From positions 1 to 11,920 of the forward strand of contig JBAVJZ010000141.1 of NCBI GenBank assembly GCA_049688015.1: a stretch of DNA of 11,920 nt. The letters are read 5' to 3'. The stretch's first letter is position 1, and each line of letters opens with the position of its first letter. This document shows, piece after piece, positions 1-6,460 of this stretch. The notes below the pieces were generated by a model, which was not told the origin of the DNA, made no database searches, and saw nothing but the letters and a program-made list of their open reading frames with translations. Both the position numbers and the translations under genes were made by a program. The DNA is from CSP1-8 sp049688015. Lineage in GTDB: Bacteria; Desulfobacterota; Deferrimicrobia; Deferrimicrobiales; Deferrimicrobiaceae.

Positions 1-57
1 GGGCCGATGTCGATCGCGGGGAGTCCGGCGGCCAGGACCTTGCACATGCGGGCGAAC

Positions 58-471
58 TCACTCCGGGATCTGGGAAAGGAAATCGCCGACGGTCTGGACG
101 ACCACTCCCGAGGTTTTCCCCGGCTTGTTCATGAGCGGGCCGAAATGGCGGCGGTCCCCAGTAAGAGACCGCGTTGCTCCGCACCGGACGGCCGAGGCGA
201 AAACGGGCCGGTCCTTCTCCGGGAGCCGGATGGGACACAGCTCCGCCCGGACGTCGGGGACCAGGCGGACCGTGTCGAGGATCTTTTCCAGCCGGGCAAG
301 GAAATCCGGGAATTTCCGCTCCAGGTTCAGGCGCGCCTCCGCGACGCAATGGGCGTTTGTCACTCCCTCCCAGTGCCCTGCTGCGGCAAGTTCGATGACA
401 AGAGCCGCCTTCCCTTCCGGGTTGTGGGCCGCCGTGAAGAGCACGTTCGCGTCCAGGAAGAGCCGGCTCAA
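58..471 (-). CDS. PIN-domain toxin (VapC-like ribonuclease), partner of the AbrB-type antitoxin
   Basis: A 137-residue single-domain PIN protein, probably a metal-dependent endoribonuclease toxin acting on RNA in the cytoplasm. The PIN acidic residues are visible in order: Asp7 in the opening FLDANVLF, Glu45 in HCVAEA, Asp87 in EKDRPV and Asp106 in the LTGDRRHF block, so the active site looks intact. The start is TTG at 471. It overlaps the TGA stop of the upstream antitoxin by four bases (TTGA), which implies translational coupling and low toxin output. Length and architecture are normal for small PIN toxins. The RNA target cannot be read from the sequence. I am confident of the PIN fold and toxin role, and less so of the VapC name, because the partner is of AbrB/MazE type and that pairing is widespread in VapBC-like systems. 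Confidence 0.87.
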   Translation of the reverse strand: MSRLFLDANVLFTAAHNPEGKAALVIELAAAGHWEGVTNAHCVAEARLNLERKFPDFLARLEKILDTVRLVPDVRAELCPIRLPEKDRPVFASAVRCGATRSLTGDRRHFGPLMNKPGKTSGVVVQTVGDFLSQIPE

Positions 472-719
472 CCTTTTCGGCCTGCCGTCTTGAGGATCCA
501 GGCTCTGTCATCGGGCGTAAGCCGGTCCTCCCGGTCCCACCCGGCGATCTCCTCGTCCGTGTAGGCGGCAAGCTCCACCACGGCCGCGGGGCGGATCACC
601 AGCTCCCCGTCCCGGTCCTCGACCACGACGACGCCTCCCGCCTTGATGCCAAGACGCCGGCGCATGGCTGCCGGGAGGGTGACCTGCCCCCTATCGGAAA
701 CAACGATGTTCTCCCTCAT
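468..719 (-). CDS. AbrB/SpoVT-MazE family antitoxin of the PIN module
   Basis: An 83-residue antitoxin and transcription factor. Residues 1-46 form the swapped-hairpin AbrB/SpoVT DNA-binding domain, seen as the pattern SDRGQVTLPAAMRRRLGIKAG followed by a short beta-rich stretch ending ELVIRP. Residues 47-83 are an acidic tail (YTDEEIAGWDREDRL) of the kind that binds and neutralises PIN toxins. The ATG at 719 is preceded by GGAGG with good spacing. The gene ends in a four-base overlap with the toxin. The upstream region carries two near-identical palindromes flanking a possible -10 element, so autoregulation by this protein or the toxin complex is likely but not shown. Confidence 0.87.
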   Translation of the reverse strand: MRENIVVSDRGQVTLPAAMRRRLGIKAGGVVVVEDRDGELVIRPAAVVELAAYTDEEIAGWDREDRLTPDDRAWILKTAGRKG

Positions 720-740
720 CTCTTTCCTCCATCGGAATTT

Positions 741-778
741 CTGATATTCAGATTATCCGATATTCGGAAATACTGCAA
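741..778 (-). promoter_or_regulatory. Promoter and twin operator of the AbrB/PIN module
   Basis: Two 11-bp palindromes of the form CYGA-TAT-TCRG lie at 741-751 (CTGATATTCAG) and 757-767 (CCGATATTCGG), with centres 16 bp apart. On the minus strand a GATAAT / TAATCT -10-like element (750-757) lies between them, and TTGCAG (773-778) can serve as a weak -35 with a 17-bp spacer to TAATCT. Operators overlapping the -10 are typical of antitoxin autoregulation. The palindromes are read directly from sequence. Promoter activity and the identity of the binding protein are inferred. Confidence 0.6.
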
Positions 779-813
779 CCTCCCCTAGCGGGTCCAACCT
801 GCCGAACTGGTCC

Positions 814-1215
814 TCATTCCGACTCGACGGGGACGGAATGCTCTTTAAGCCACGCGGAGAGGCCGGGCTCATCGAGTACCCCGGCCGCCAGCCGAATCAT
901 TATATCTACTGCTTCGGTTTCCGGCGCATCCAGGAGGTGCCCGTTCATCTCCAGGAACACATACATGGCGGCCAGGGCGACTCGCTTGTTCCCGTCGACG
1001 AAGGGATGGTTCGCGGCAATCGCGACGCCGTGGGCCGCGGCCAGGTCGAACAGGGAACGAGAGGCGCCGTAGAGACGCCTGTTCCGGGGGCGCGCAAGGG
1101 CGGAGGACAGCAATCCGGGGTCCCTTATTCCCGGCCTCCCCCCGTGCTCCGCGATCAGCTCCGCGTGCATCGCCCGGACGGCCGCATCGGGAACCCAGCG
1201 GATGCGGCGCGTCAC
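814..1215 (-). CDS. doc: Doc-family toxin (Fic fold, death-on-curing type)
   Basis: A 133-residue Doc-like protein. The Fic/Doc core motif HPFVDGNKR is at residues 70-78, with catalytic His70, Phe72, Asp74, Asn76, Lys77 and Arg78. The Lys where AMPylating Fic proteins have Gly is the Doc signature, and Doc proteins are known to phosphorylate EF-Tu and arrest translation. I chose the GTG at 1215 because it overlaps the stop of the upstream antitoxin as GTGA, a four-base overlap that gives a normal Doc length. The reading frame stays open to 1527, but that extension runs through the antitoxin gene in another frame and is not credible as protein. Doc family assignment is strong. Kinase activity on EF-Tu is by family analogy. 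Confidence 0.88.
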   Translation of the reverse strand: MTRRIRWVPDAAVRAMHAELIAEHGGRPGIRDPGLLSSALARPRNRRLYGASRSLFDLAAAHGVAIAANHPFVDGNKRVALAAMYVFLEMNGHLLDAPETEAVDIMIRLAAGVLDEPGLSAWLKEHSVPVESE

Positions 1216-1436
1216 TTCGAAAGTCGGCGCATCGCGTTGCGGTACCGGGCACTGCCCCTCTCGAACGCCTTCATGGCCTCCTCGAAATCGGGGTCGTACG
1301 GGGAGAGCTGGATCCCGTCGGGTGTCTCGGTCACCGATAGGGTGTCCCCCTCCTTGACGCGCAGGCGCGCTGCGACCTCTCCCGGCAGGATCGCCCCGAG
1401 GGAATTCCCCACTTTGCGGACCTTCACCTTGCGCAT
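1212..1436 (-). CDS. AbrB/SpoVT-family antitoxin of the Doc module
   Basis: A 74-residue antitoxin. Residues 1-46 form an AbrB/SpoVT domain (VRKVGNSLGAILPGEVAARL, then GDTLSVTETPDGIQL). Residues 47-74 are a basic amphipathic tail (DPDFEEAMKAFERGSARYRN) that resembles the toxin-binding segment of antitoxins paired with Doc proteins. It replaces the Phd-type antitoxin of the classical phage P1 system. The ATG at 1436 has GGAGG five bases upstream. The four-base GTGA overlap with doc implies coupled translation. It probably represses its own promoter through the TGTAA-N9-TTACA palindrome just upstream. Confidence 0.85.
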   Translation of the reverse strand: MRKVKVRKVGNSLGAILPGEVAARLRVKEGDTLSVTETPDGIQLSPYDPDFEEAMKAFERGSARYRNAMRRLSK

Positions 1437-1452
1437 GAACGCCTCCGGCCGA

Positions 1453-1493
1453 TGTAATAACTAATGTTACAACAGTTCGAATGGGCATGTCGA
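1453..1493 (-). promoter_or_regulatory. Promoter and operator of the AbrB/Doc module
   Basis: The imperfect palindrome TGTAATAACTAATGTTACA (1453-1471) has five-base arms TGTAA/TTACA. On the minus strand TCGACA (1488-1493; 5 of 6 match to TTGACA) and TAACAT (1464-1469; 4 of 6 to TATAAT) are separated by 18 bp, and the -10 lies within the palindrome. A repressor bound there would block RNA polymerase. The sequence match is direct. Function is inferred. Confidence 0.5.
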
Positions 1494-1536
1494 GGGGGAG
1501 CAGATAGGAGGCGGCTCGGCAGAGCATCCGTTATCC

Positions 1537-1698
1537 TTATTCCATCAATCGATTGCCAACCTTCCAACCCAGGTAAAATCCGAGGATACTGGCAAATCCG
1601 CTCAAAAAATATGCCGTCATAAAGCTTATCTTCTCCCCTACTATCCAGCCGAGCCATCCAAATACCACGACGAACAGCAAGTTAATAAACTTTTTCAT
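1537..1698 (-). CDS. Small two-helix membrane protein downstream of livM
   Basis: A predicted 53-residue protein beginning MKKFINLL and ending KVGNRLME. It is almost entirely hydrophobic, with one helix at about residues 4-20 and a second at about 27-48. Glycines are spaced so that the helices could pack tightly (FGWLGW, SGFASILGFYLG). The ATG at 1698 lies 17 bases after the livM stop, with a weak GAGAAG ribosome binding site. Being downstream and on the same strand suggests co-transcription with the importer. No domain with a known function is recognised. Similar short glycine-rich membrane proteins are common hypotheticals. It could be an accessory subunit of the permease or unrelated. Confidence 0.65.
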   Translation of the reverse strand: MKKFINLLFVVVFGWLGWIVGEKISFMTAYFLSGFASILGFYLGWKVGNRLME

Positions 1699-1715
1699 CG
1701 ACTTCTCATTCGGGG

Positions 1716-2645
1716 TTATTTCTTCTTCACGAACGCGGCGAGCTCGCCCACGACTCCCCTGCGGAAGACCAATACGCAGAAGACGAAAAAGGTCCCGGTG
1801 ATGACCGTCACCCATTCCCCGATGTTCGCGCCGTAATTCTGCAGGCTGACGACCATCGCGGCGCCCACGATGGGGCCGAAGACGTTCCCCATCCCCCCCA
1901 GAAGTGTCATCAGCACCACTTCCCCCGAGGTGAACCAGTGGACATCGGTCAGGGAGGAGAGCTGGAAGACGAGGCACTTGGTCGACCCCGCAAGCCCGGC
2001 CAGGGCGGCCGAGAGGACAAACGCCATCAGCTTGTACCGGGCCACGTCGTACCCAAGGGAGATGGCCCGGGGCTCATTCTCCCGGATTGCCTTGAGCACC
2101 TGTCCAAAGGGCGAGTTGACCGCCCGGTAGACCACCCAGAACCCGCCGAGGAAGATCGCCAGTACGAGATAGTACATGAAGAGGGGATTCTGCAGGTTGA
2201 ACAACCCGAAGAGAACCCCCCGGGGCACCCCCTGAAGTCCGTCCTCGCCCCCCGTGGAGGGCATCTGGAGAGCCACGAAGTAGACCATCTGCGCCAGGGC
2301 CAGGGTGATCATCGCGAAATAGATCCCGGACCGGCGGATCGCCAGGCTCCCGAAGAGGTATCCGAGGGCGGTCGCGGTCGCGGTTCCCAGAAGGATGCCC
2401 AACTCCGGGGGAAACCCCAGGGACTTGACGGTGTATCCGGTGACGTACCCCGCCGTGCCGAGGAAGGTCGCGTGCCCGAAGGAGAGCAGGCCGGTGTACC
2501 CGAGCAGCAGGTTGAAGCCGCACGCGAACAGCGCGAAGCACAACACTTTCATCGCGAACACCGGGTAGACGAGAAAAGGGGCCGCCAACCCCGCGGCGAT
2601 GACGAGCAGCCAGCCGAGCCGGTTCATCCCGTTCGCGACGCGCAT
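1716..2645 (-). CDS. livM: Branched-chain amino acid-type ABC transporter permease LivM
   Basis: A 309-residue inner-membrane permease, one of the two pore-forming subunits of a LivFGHM importer. Several hydrophobic helices are visible. Family landmarks are LSFGHATFLG (about residues 54-63), TGGEDGLQGV (131-140) and the cytoplasmic coupling segment LKAIRENEPRAISLGYD (184-200). The ATG directly follows the livH TAG stop with no gap, and its GGAGGG ribosome binding site lies inside the livH 3' end, so translation is probably coupled. An alternative start at Met7 would leave the membrane core intact. The transported substrate cannot be fixed from the permease alone. Confidence 0.93.
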   Translation of the reverse strand: MRVANGMNRLGWLLVIAAGLAAPFLVYPVFAMKVLCFALFACGFNLLLGYTGLLSFGHATFLGTAGYVTGYTVKSLGFPPELGILLGTATATALGYLFGSLAIRRSGIYFAMITLALAQMVYFVALQMPSTGGEDGLQGVPRGVLFGLFNLQNPLFMYYLVLAIFLGGFWVVYRAVNSPFGQVLKAIRENEPRAISLGYDVARYKLMAFVLSAALAGLAGSTKCLVFQLSSLTDVHWFTSGEVVLMTLLGGMGNVFGPIVGAAMVVSLQNYGANIGEWVTVITGTFFVFCVLVFRRGVVGELAAFVKKK

Positions 2646-3614
2646 CTAGCGTTCCCTCCCGAACAGCCCCGCGGGTCGAACGAGCAGCACGATGGCCATG
2701 ATCACGAAGATCGTGACGGCGGACGCCTCGGGGGAGAAGAGCAGCTTGACCGGGTAGACCAGGGACCCCAGGACAGGCACCTTGTCGAAGATGTTCCCCA
2801 GCAGGTTGGCGATCATGCCGGACTTGACGATCCCCTCGATCAGTCCGAGACCGATGCCGGTCACGATGGACCCCAGGATCGAGCCCATTCCCCCGACCAC
2901 CACCACCGCGAAGACGGTGATGATGAGGTTCGAGCCCATGACCGGGTTCACGTTGAAGATCGGCGCGGCAAGAACCCCCGCGAAAGCCGCGAGGGCAACC
3001 CCGTACCCGTAGGTGAGGTTGACGATCAGGGGAACGTTGACCCCGAACGCCTGCAGAAGCTCCGGGTTCTCGGTCCCCGCGCGGAGGTAGGAGCCGAGCT
3101 TCGTGCGCTCGATGACGAACCAGGTGGCGAAGCAGACGACCAGCGACGCCACCACTACCCAGCCCCGGTAGATGGGCAGGAACATGAACCCGAGGTTCTT
3201 CCCTCCCGCCAACAGGTCGGGGACCGGGTAACTCTCCCCGGAGATCCCGAACTTGTACCGGAACAGCCCCTCGATGATCAGCGCAAGCCCGAACGTCAGA
3301 AGCAGCCCGTAGAGGTGGTCCAGCCTGGCGAGCCGACGCAGCATCCCCCGCTCGATGAGAATCCCCGTGGCGCCGACCACGAGCGGCGCGAGCAGGAGCG
3401 CCCACCAGTAGCCGACCCCGAAGAAGCGCATCGCGATCCAGGCCGAGAACGCGCCCATCATGTACTGGGCGCCGTGGGCGAAATTGATGATGTTGAGCAG
3501 GCCGAAGATGACCGCCAGCCCGAGGCTCAGGATGGCATAGAAGGACCCGTTGATGAGGCCGACCAGCAGCTGGCCGAACAGACCCTGCAAGCTCACCCCG
3601 AATATTCCGATCAT
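2646..3614 (-). CDS. livH: Branched-chain amino acid-type ABC transporter permease LivH
   Basis: A 322-residue inner-membrane permease that pairs with LivM. The hallmark NIINFAHGA is at residues 41-49, preceded by the first helices (FYAILSLGLAVIFGLL). The coupling segment YLRAGTENPELLQAFGVN is at about 176-193, and hydrophobic helices run to the end. The ATG start at 3614 has only a weak upstream AAGGA, set rather far away. Immediately upstream lies a strong minus-strand hairpin plus T-tract, so expression depends on readthrough from the binding-protein gene or on an unseen internal promoter. Confidence 0.94.
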   Translation of the reverse strand: MIGIFGVSLQGLFGQLLVGLINGSFYAILSLGLAVIFGLLNIINFAHGAQYMMGAFSAWIAMRFFGVGYWWALLLAPLVVGATGILIERGMLRRLARLDHLYGLLLTFGLALIIEGLFRYKFGISGESYPVPDLLAGGKNLGFMFLPIYRGWVVVASLVVCFATWFVIERTKLGSYLRAGTENPELLQAFGVNVPLIVNLTYGYGVALAAFAGVLAAPIFNVNPVMGSNLIITVFAVVVVGGMGSILGSIVTGIGLGLIEGIVKSGMIANLLGNIFDKVPVLGSLVYPVKLLFSPEASAVTIFVIMAIVLLVRPAGLFGRER

Positions 3615-3660
3615 CCGCGCGTCATTCCTTTCCGGCGGTCACGGACCGTTTCCCGCCGAT

Positions 3661-3700
3661 AAAAACACGCGGGACGGAAAGCCTGGCTTTCCGTCCCGCG
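3661..3700 (-). terminator. Intrinsic terminator between the binding-protein gene and livH
   Basis: A perfect 14-bp inverted repeat (arms 3668-3681 and 3687-3700, GC-rich, five-base loop CCTGG) is followed on the minus strand by TGTTTTTATC. It begins 10 bases after the stop of the substrate-binding protein gene and lies about 50 bases before livH. Because the permease genes continue on the same strand, it probably acts as a partial terminator or mRNA-stabilising hairpin. That would keep binding-protein mRNA more abundant than permease mRNA. Confidence 0.85.
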
Positions 3701-3709
3701 ATATCGTAC

Positions 3710-4930
3710 CTACTTCTTGACCAGCGGACACTTGCTCTTGGACAACGGCATGAACGCCTTGTCGCCCGGGATCACCTCCCGGATGTTGTAGTAGTCCCAC
3801 GGATACTCGGATCCCTGCGGCGTCTTCACACGCGCCAGGTACATGTCGTGCACCATGCGGCCGTCGTCCCGGATCTTTCCGTTCTTCGCGAAGAAGTCGT
3901 TGATCGGGGTAGCCTTCATCTTCGCCATCACCGCCTGGGTATCGTCGGTTCCTGCGGCTTTCACCGCCTCCAGGTAGTGGGTCACCATGGAGTAGTCCCC
4001 GGCCTGCACCATGGTCGGCATGCGCCCCCTCTTCTTTCCGAAGCGCTTAGACCAGGCCCGGGTCTCTTCGTTATAGTCCCAGTAGAAGCCGGTCGTCAGG
4101 TACATCCCCTGGGTCGCCTGCAGCCCCAGGCTGTTCACGTCGGTGATGAACATCAAAAGCCCCGCCAGCGACTGCTTCGGCGTGATGCCGAACTCTCCCG
4201 CCTGCTTGATGGCGTTGATGGTGTCATTTCCCGCGTTGGCCAGGCCGATCACCTGGGCCCCCGAGGACTGCGCCTGCAGCAGGAACGAGGAAAAATCCTG
4301 GGCGGGGAACGGGTGCAGCACGTGCCCCAGCACCTTGCCCCCCTCCTCCACCACGACATCGGAGGTGTCCTTCTCCAGCGCTTTCCCGAACGCATAGTCG
4401 GCGGTGAGGAAAAACCAGGTCTTCCCCCCCTGCTTCACCACCGCCCGCCCGGTTCCCGTCGCGAGCGCGTAGGTGTCGTAGGTGTAGTGGACGTTGGTGT
4501 CGGTGCACTGCTCGTTGGTGATCGGCGTGGAGGCGGCGCCCGACACCATGGTGATCCGGTTCTTCTCCTTGGCCACCTTCATGACCGCCAGCGCTGTGGA
4601 GGTAGTGACCAGGTCGGCGATCATGTCGACCTTCTCCCGGTCGATCCATTCCCGCGCCTTGTTCGCGGCGATGTCCCCCTTGTTCTGGTGATCCGCCGAG
4701 ATCACCTCGATCTTGAAGTCCGGTTTCTCCTTGGCCATGAAATCCTCGACGGCCATCTGGACCGCGATCAGCGACCCGGGCCCCGCCAGGTCCGAGTAGG
4801 TTCCGGACATGTCGGTCAGCACGCCGATCTTGACCACGCCGTCGGACACCTTGGTCCCGGCCAGGGCGGCCGAGGGGACCTGCGCGGCCAGAGCGGCGCA
4901 AACCAGTGCGCAAAGCAGTTTTCGTACCAT
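3710..4930 (-). CDS. Periplasmic substrate-binding protein of the LivK / Peripla_BP_6 class
   Basis: A 406-residue type I periplasmic binding protein that delivers ligand to LivHM. The signal peptide has the basic MVRK start, a hydrophobic core at about residues 5-20 and a probable signal peptidase I cut after ALA at 24. The mature start GTKVSDGVVKIGVLTDMSG is typical of LivK-like proteins. Cys142 and Cys401 may form a disulfide. The ATG has a strong AGGAGG site upstream. The ligand is uncertain. This class covers branched-chain amino acids, amides, urea and aromatic acids, and the sequence resembles a binding-protein group of uncertain or non-BCAA specificity, so I withhold a gene symbol. 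It is encoded 28 bases after livF and is followed by the hairpin terminator. Confidence 0.9.
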   Translation of the reverse strand: MVRKLLCALVCAALAAQVPSAALAGTKVSDGVVKIGVLTDMSGTYSDLAGPGSLIAVQMAVEDFMAKEKPDFKIEVISADHQNKGDIAANKAREWIDREKVDMIADLVTTSTALAVMKVAKEKNRITMVSGAASTPITNEQCTDTNVHYTYDTYALATGTGRAVVKQGGKTWFFLTADYAFGKALEKDTSDVVVEEGGKVLGHVLHPFPAQDFSSFLLQAQSSGAQVIGLANAGNDTINAIKQAGEFGITPKQSLAGLLMFITDVNSLGLQATQGMYLTTGFYWDYNEETRAWSKRFGKKRGRMPTMVQAGDYSMVTHYLEAVKAAGTDDTQAVMAKMKATPINDFFAKNGKIRDDGRMVHDMYLARVKTPQGSEYPWDYYNIREVIPGDKAFMPLSKSKCPLVKK

Positions 4931-4958
4931 TGTCCCTTCCTCCTTTACTCCTATGGGG

Positions 4959-5666
4959 TTACACGCCCAGGTACTCGTGAAGCATGTCGATCTTCGACTC
5001 GAGCTCCTCCTTTCCCACCATCTGCACGATCCGCCCGGTCTCCATGACGTAGTGCCGGTCGGCCAGCCTTGCAGCGAAATGGAAGTTTTTTTCCACCATG
5101 ACGATCGTCAGCCCTTTCTCCTTGAGGCGCTGGATCACCCCCCCGAGCATCTGGATGATGACCGGCGCAAGGCCTTCCGTGATCTCGTCGAGCAGCAGGA
5201 GGGTCGCGCCGGTGCGCAGGATCCTGGCCAGCGCCAGCATCTGCTGCTCTCCCCCGGAGAGTCGGGTCCCCTGGCTGTTCCTGCGCTCCTTCAACAAGGG
5301 GAACATCTTGTAGAGCTCGGAAAGCTCCATCCCGCCGTCGGACACGGCCGGCGGGAGCAGGATGTTCTCCTCGGCCGTCAGGCTCGCGTAGATCCCCCGT
5401 TCCTCGGGGCAGTACCCGATTCCCAGGTGGGCGATCCGGTGGGTGGGCAGCCCGATCGCCTCCCGACCGTTCACCATGATCGAGCCGGTCCGGCGGTCGA
5501 CCAGCCCCAGGATTGCCTTAAGCGTCGTCGTGCGCCCGGAGCCGTTGCGCCCGAGAAGCGTCACCAGCTCCCCGCGGTTCACCGAAAAATCGATCCCGTG
5601 CAGGATATGGGACTCCCCGTAGTAGGCGTGCAGGTCGGCCACGCGAAGGAAATCCCCGCTATTCAT
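4959..5666 (-). CDS. livF: ABC transporter ATP-binding protein LivF with non-canonical Walker A
   Basis: A 235-residue ABC ATPase of LivF type. The Walker A loop is GRNGSGRTT at residues 39-47, with Arg45 (codon CGC) where nearly all ABC proteins have Lys. The signature LSGGE (136-140) and Walker B LLLLDE (156-161) are intact. The switch position reads VEKN (191-194), with Lys193 rather than His; Gln is usual in LivF. The ATG at 5666 overlaps the livG end by eight bases, and its ribosome binding site is weak. The protein ends EYLGV, as typical LivF proteins do. It should pair with LivG on the cytoplasmic face of LivHM. LivF identity is secure. Whether its own ATP site hydrolyses ATP is doubtful. 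Confidence 0.92.
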   Translation of the reverse strand: MNSGDFLRVADLHAYYGESHILHGIDFSVNRGELVTLLGRNGSGRTTTLKAILGLVDRRTGSIMVNGREAIGLPTHRIAHLGIGYCPEERGIYASLTAEENILLPPAVSDGGMELSELYKMFPLLKERRNSQGTRLSGGEQQMLALARILRTGATLLLLDEITEGLAPVIIQMLGGVIQRLKEKGLTIVMVEKNFHFAARLADRHYVMETGRIVQMVGKEELESKIDMLHEYLGV

Positions 5667-6414
5667 GGGCGGTCCCGACGTAGGCCTCGAGCACGTCCGG
5701 ATTCCGGGAAACCTCCTCGTACGTCCCTTCGGCGAGTACCGAGCCCCGCTGCATGACCGTGATGATGTCGGAAAGATCCGCCACCACGGACAGGTTGTGC
5801 TCGACCATCAGAATCGTGCGGTTGGCGGAAACCTTCCGGATCAGTTCCACCACCAGTCCCACATCCTCGTGCCCCATCCCCTGGGTCGGCTCGTCGAGCA
5901 GCATCAACTCCGGATCCATCGCCAGCGTGGTCGCGATTTCCAGGGCCCGCTTGCGCCCGTAGGGAAGCTCCACCGTGATCGTGTCCGCGAAGGAGGAGAG
6001 GTCGACCGCCTCCAGCAGTTCCATGGCGCGGTCGTTCAGCACGTTCAGGGTCCTTTCCGGCTTCCAGAAGTGAAAGGATGTGCCCAGCCTGCGCTGAAGC
6101 CCGATGCGGACGTTTTCCAGGACAGTCATATGGGGGAACACCGCGGAAATCTGGAACGACCGGATCACGCCGCGCCGGGCGATCTGCGCCGGCCGCTCGT
6201 GCGTGATGTCGACCCCGTTGAAAAATATGTATCCGCCCGTGGGGAAGAGGAACTTCGTGATCAGGTTGAAGACCGTCGTCTTGCCGGCCCCGTTCGGCCC
6301 GATCAGCGCATGGATCGAACCTCGCCGGACCTTAAGGCTGACATCGTCGACCGCAACGAACCCCTTGAACTCCTTGATGAGGTTGCGTGTTTCCAGGATG
6401 TTCTCGCTGGCCAA
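5659..6414 (-). CDS. livG: ABC transporter ATP-binding protein LivG
   Basis: A 251-residue ABC ATPase, first gene of the importer operon. The catalytic set is canonical: Walker A GPNGAGKTT (39-47, Lys45), Q-loop Gln88 in SFQIS, signature LPYGRKRALEIA (150-161, the LivG-type variant of LSGGQ), Walker B MLLDEP with Glu175, and H-switch His206 in VEHN. The start is TTG at 6414, with GGGGA/AAGGA upstream. No in-frame ATG gives a better fit to the usual MxxILETxNLxKxFxG opening. It overlaps livF by eight bases. LivG likely provides most of the ATPase activity of the pair. Confidence 0.92.
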   Translation of the reverse strand: MASENILETRNLIKEFKGFVAVDDVSLKVRRGSIHALIGPNGAGKTTVFNLITKFLFPTGGYIFFNGVDITHERPAQIARRGVIRSFQISAVFPHMTVLENVRIGLQRRLGTSFHFWKPERTLNVLNDRAMELLEAVDLSSFADTITVELPYGRKRALEIATTLAMDPELMLLDEPTQGMGHEDVGLVVELIRKVSANRTILMVEHNLSVVADLSDIITVMQRGSVLAEGTYEEVSRNPDVLEAYVGTAHE

Positions 6415-6460
6415 CAGTCCTTCCCCTCGGGAAATCGTGTTTTATTGTTCGACGGCAATT

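Noticed and set aside
1..47. Possible start of another minus-strand gene (ATG at 47 reading MCKVLAAGLPAIDIG)
   Set aside because: Only 15 codons are inside the window, the ribosome binding site is poorly spaced and no family can be recognised. It may be real, but there is not enough to call.
7..564. Plus-strand 185-codon frame opposite the PIN toxin and its antitoxin
   Set aside because: It is a shadow of the PIN and AbrB genes. No ribosome binding site or domain.
1216..1527. N-terminal extension of the Doc frame
   Set aside because: The frame is open upstream, but it passes through the antitoxin gene in a different frame and would give a non-family extension. The GTGA overlap start gives a normal Doc length.
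2074..3405. Minus-strand 443-codon frame overlapping livH and livM
   Set aside because: It runs in an alternative frame of two well-supported permeases. The protein is Arg/Gly-rich with no domain or membrane pattern.
3606..3624. Four-codon minigene ATG ACG CGC GGA TGA overlapping the livH start
   Set aside because: It could act as a tiny leader, but a frame this short arises readily by chance and the upstream AAGGA is poorly placed to decide between the two starts.
1938..3662. Plus-strand 574-codon open frame across livM and livH
   Set aside because: It mirrors the permease genes and its product is a low-complexity, highly charged string (many Asp, Glu, Arg, Pro, Gln), typical of antisense translation of membrane-protein genes.
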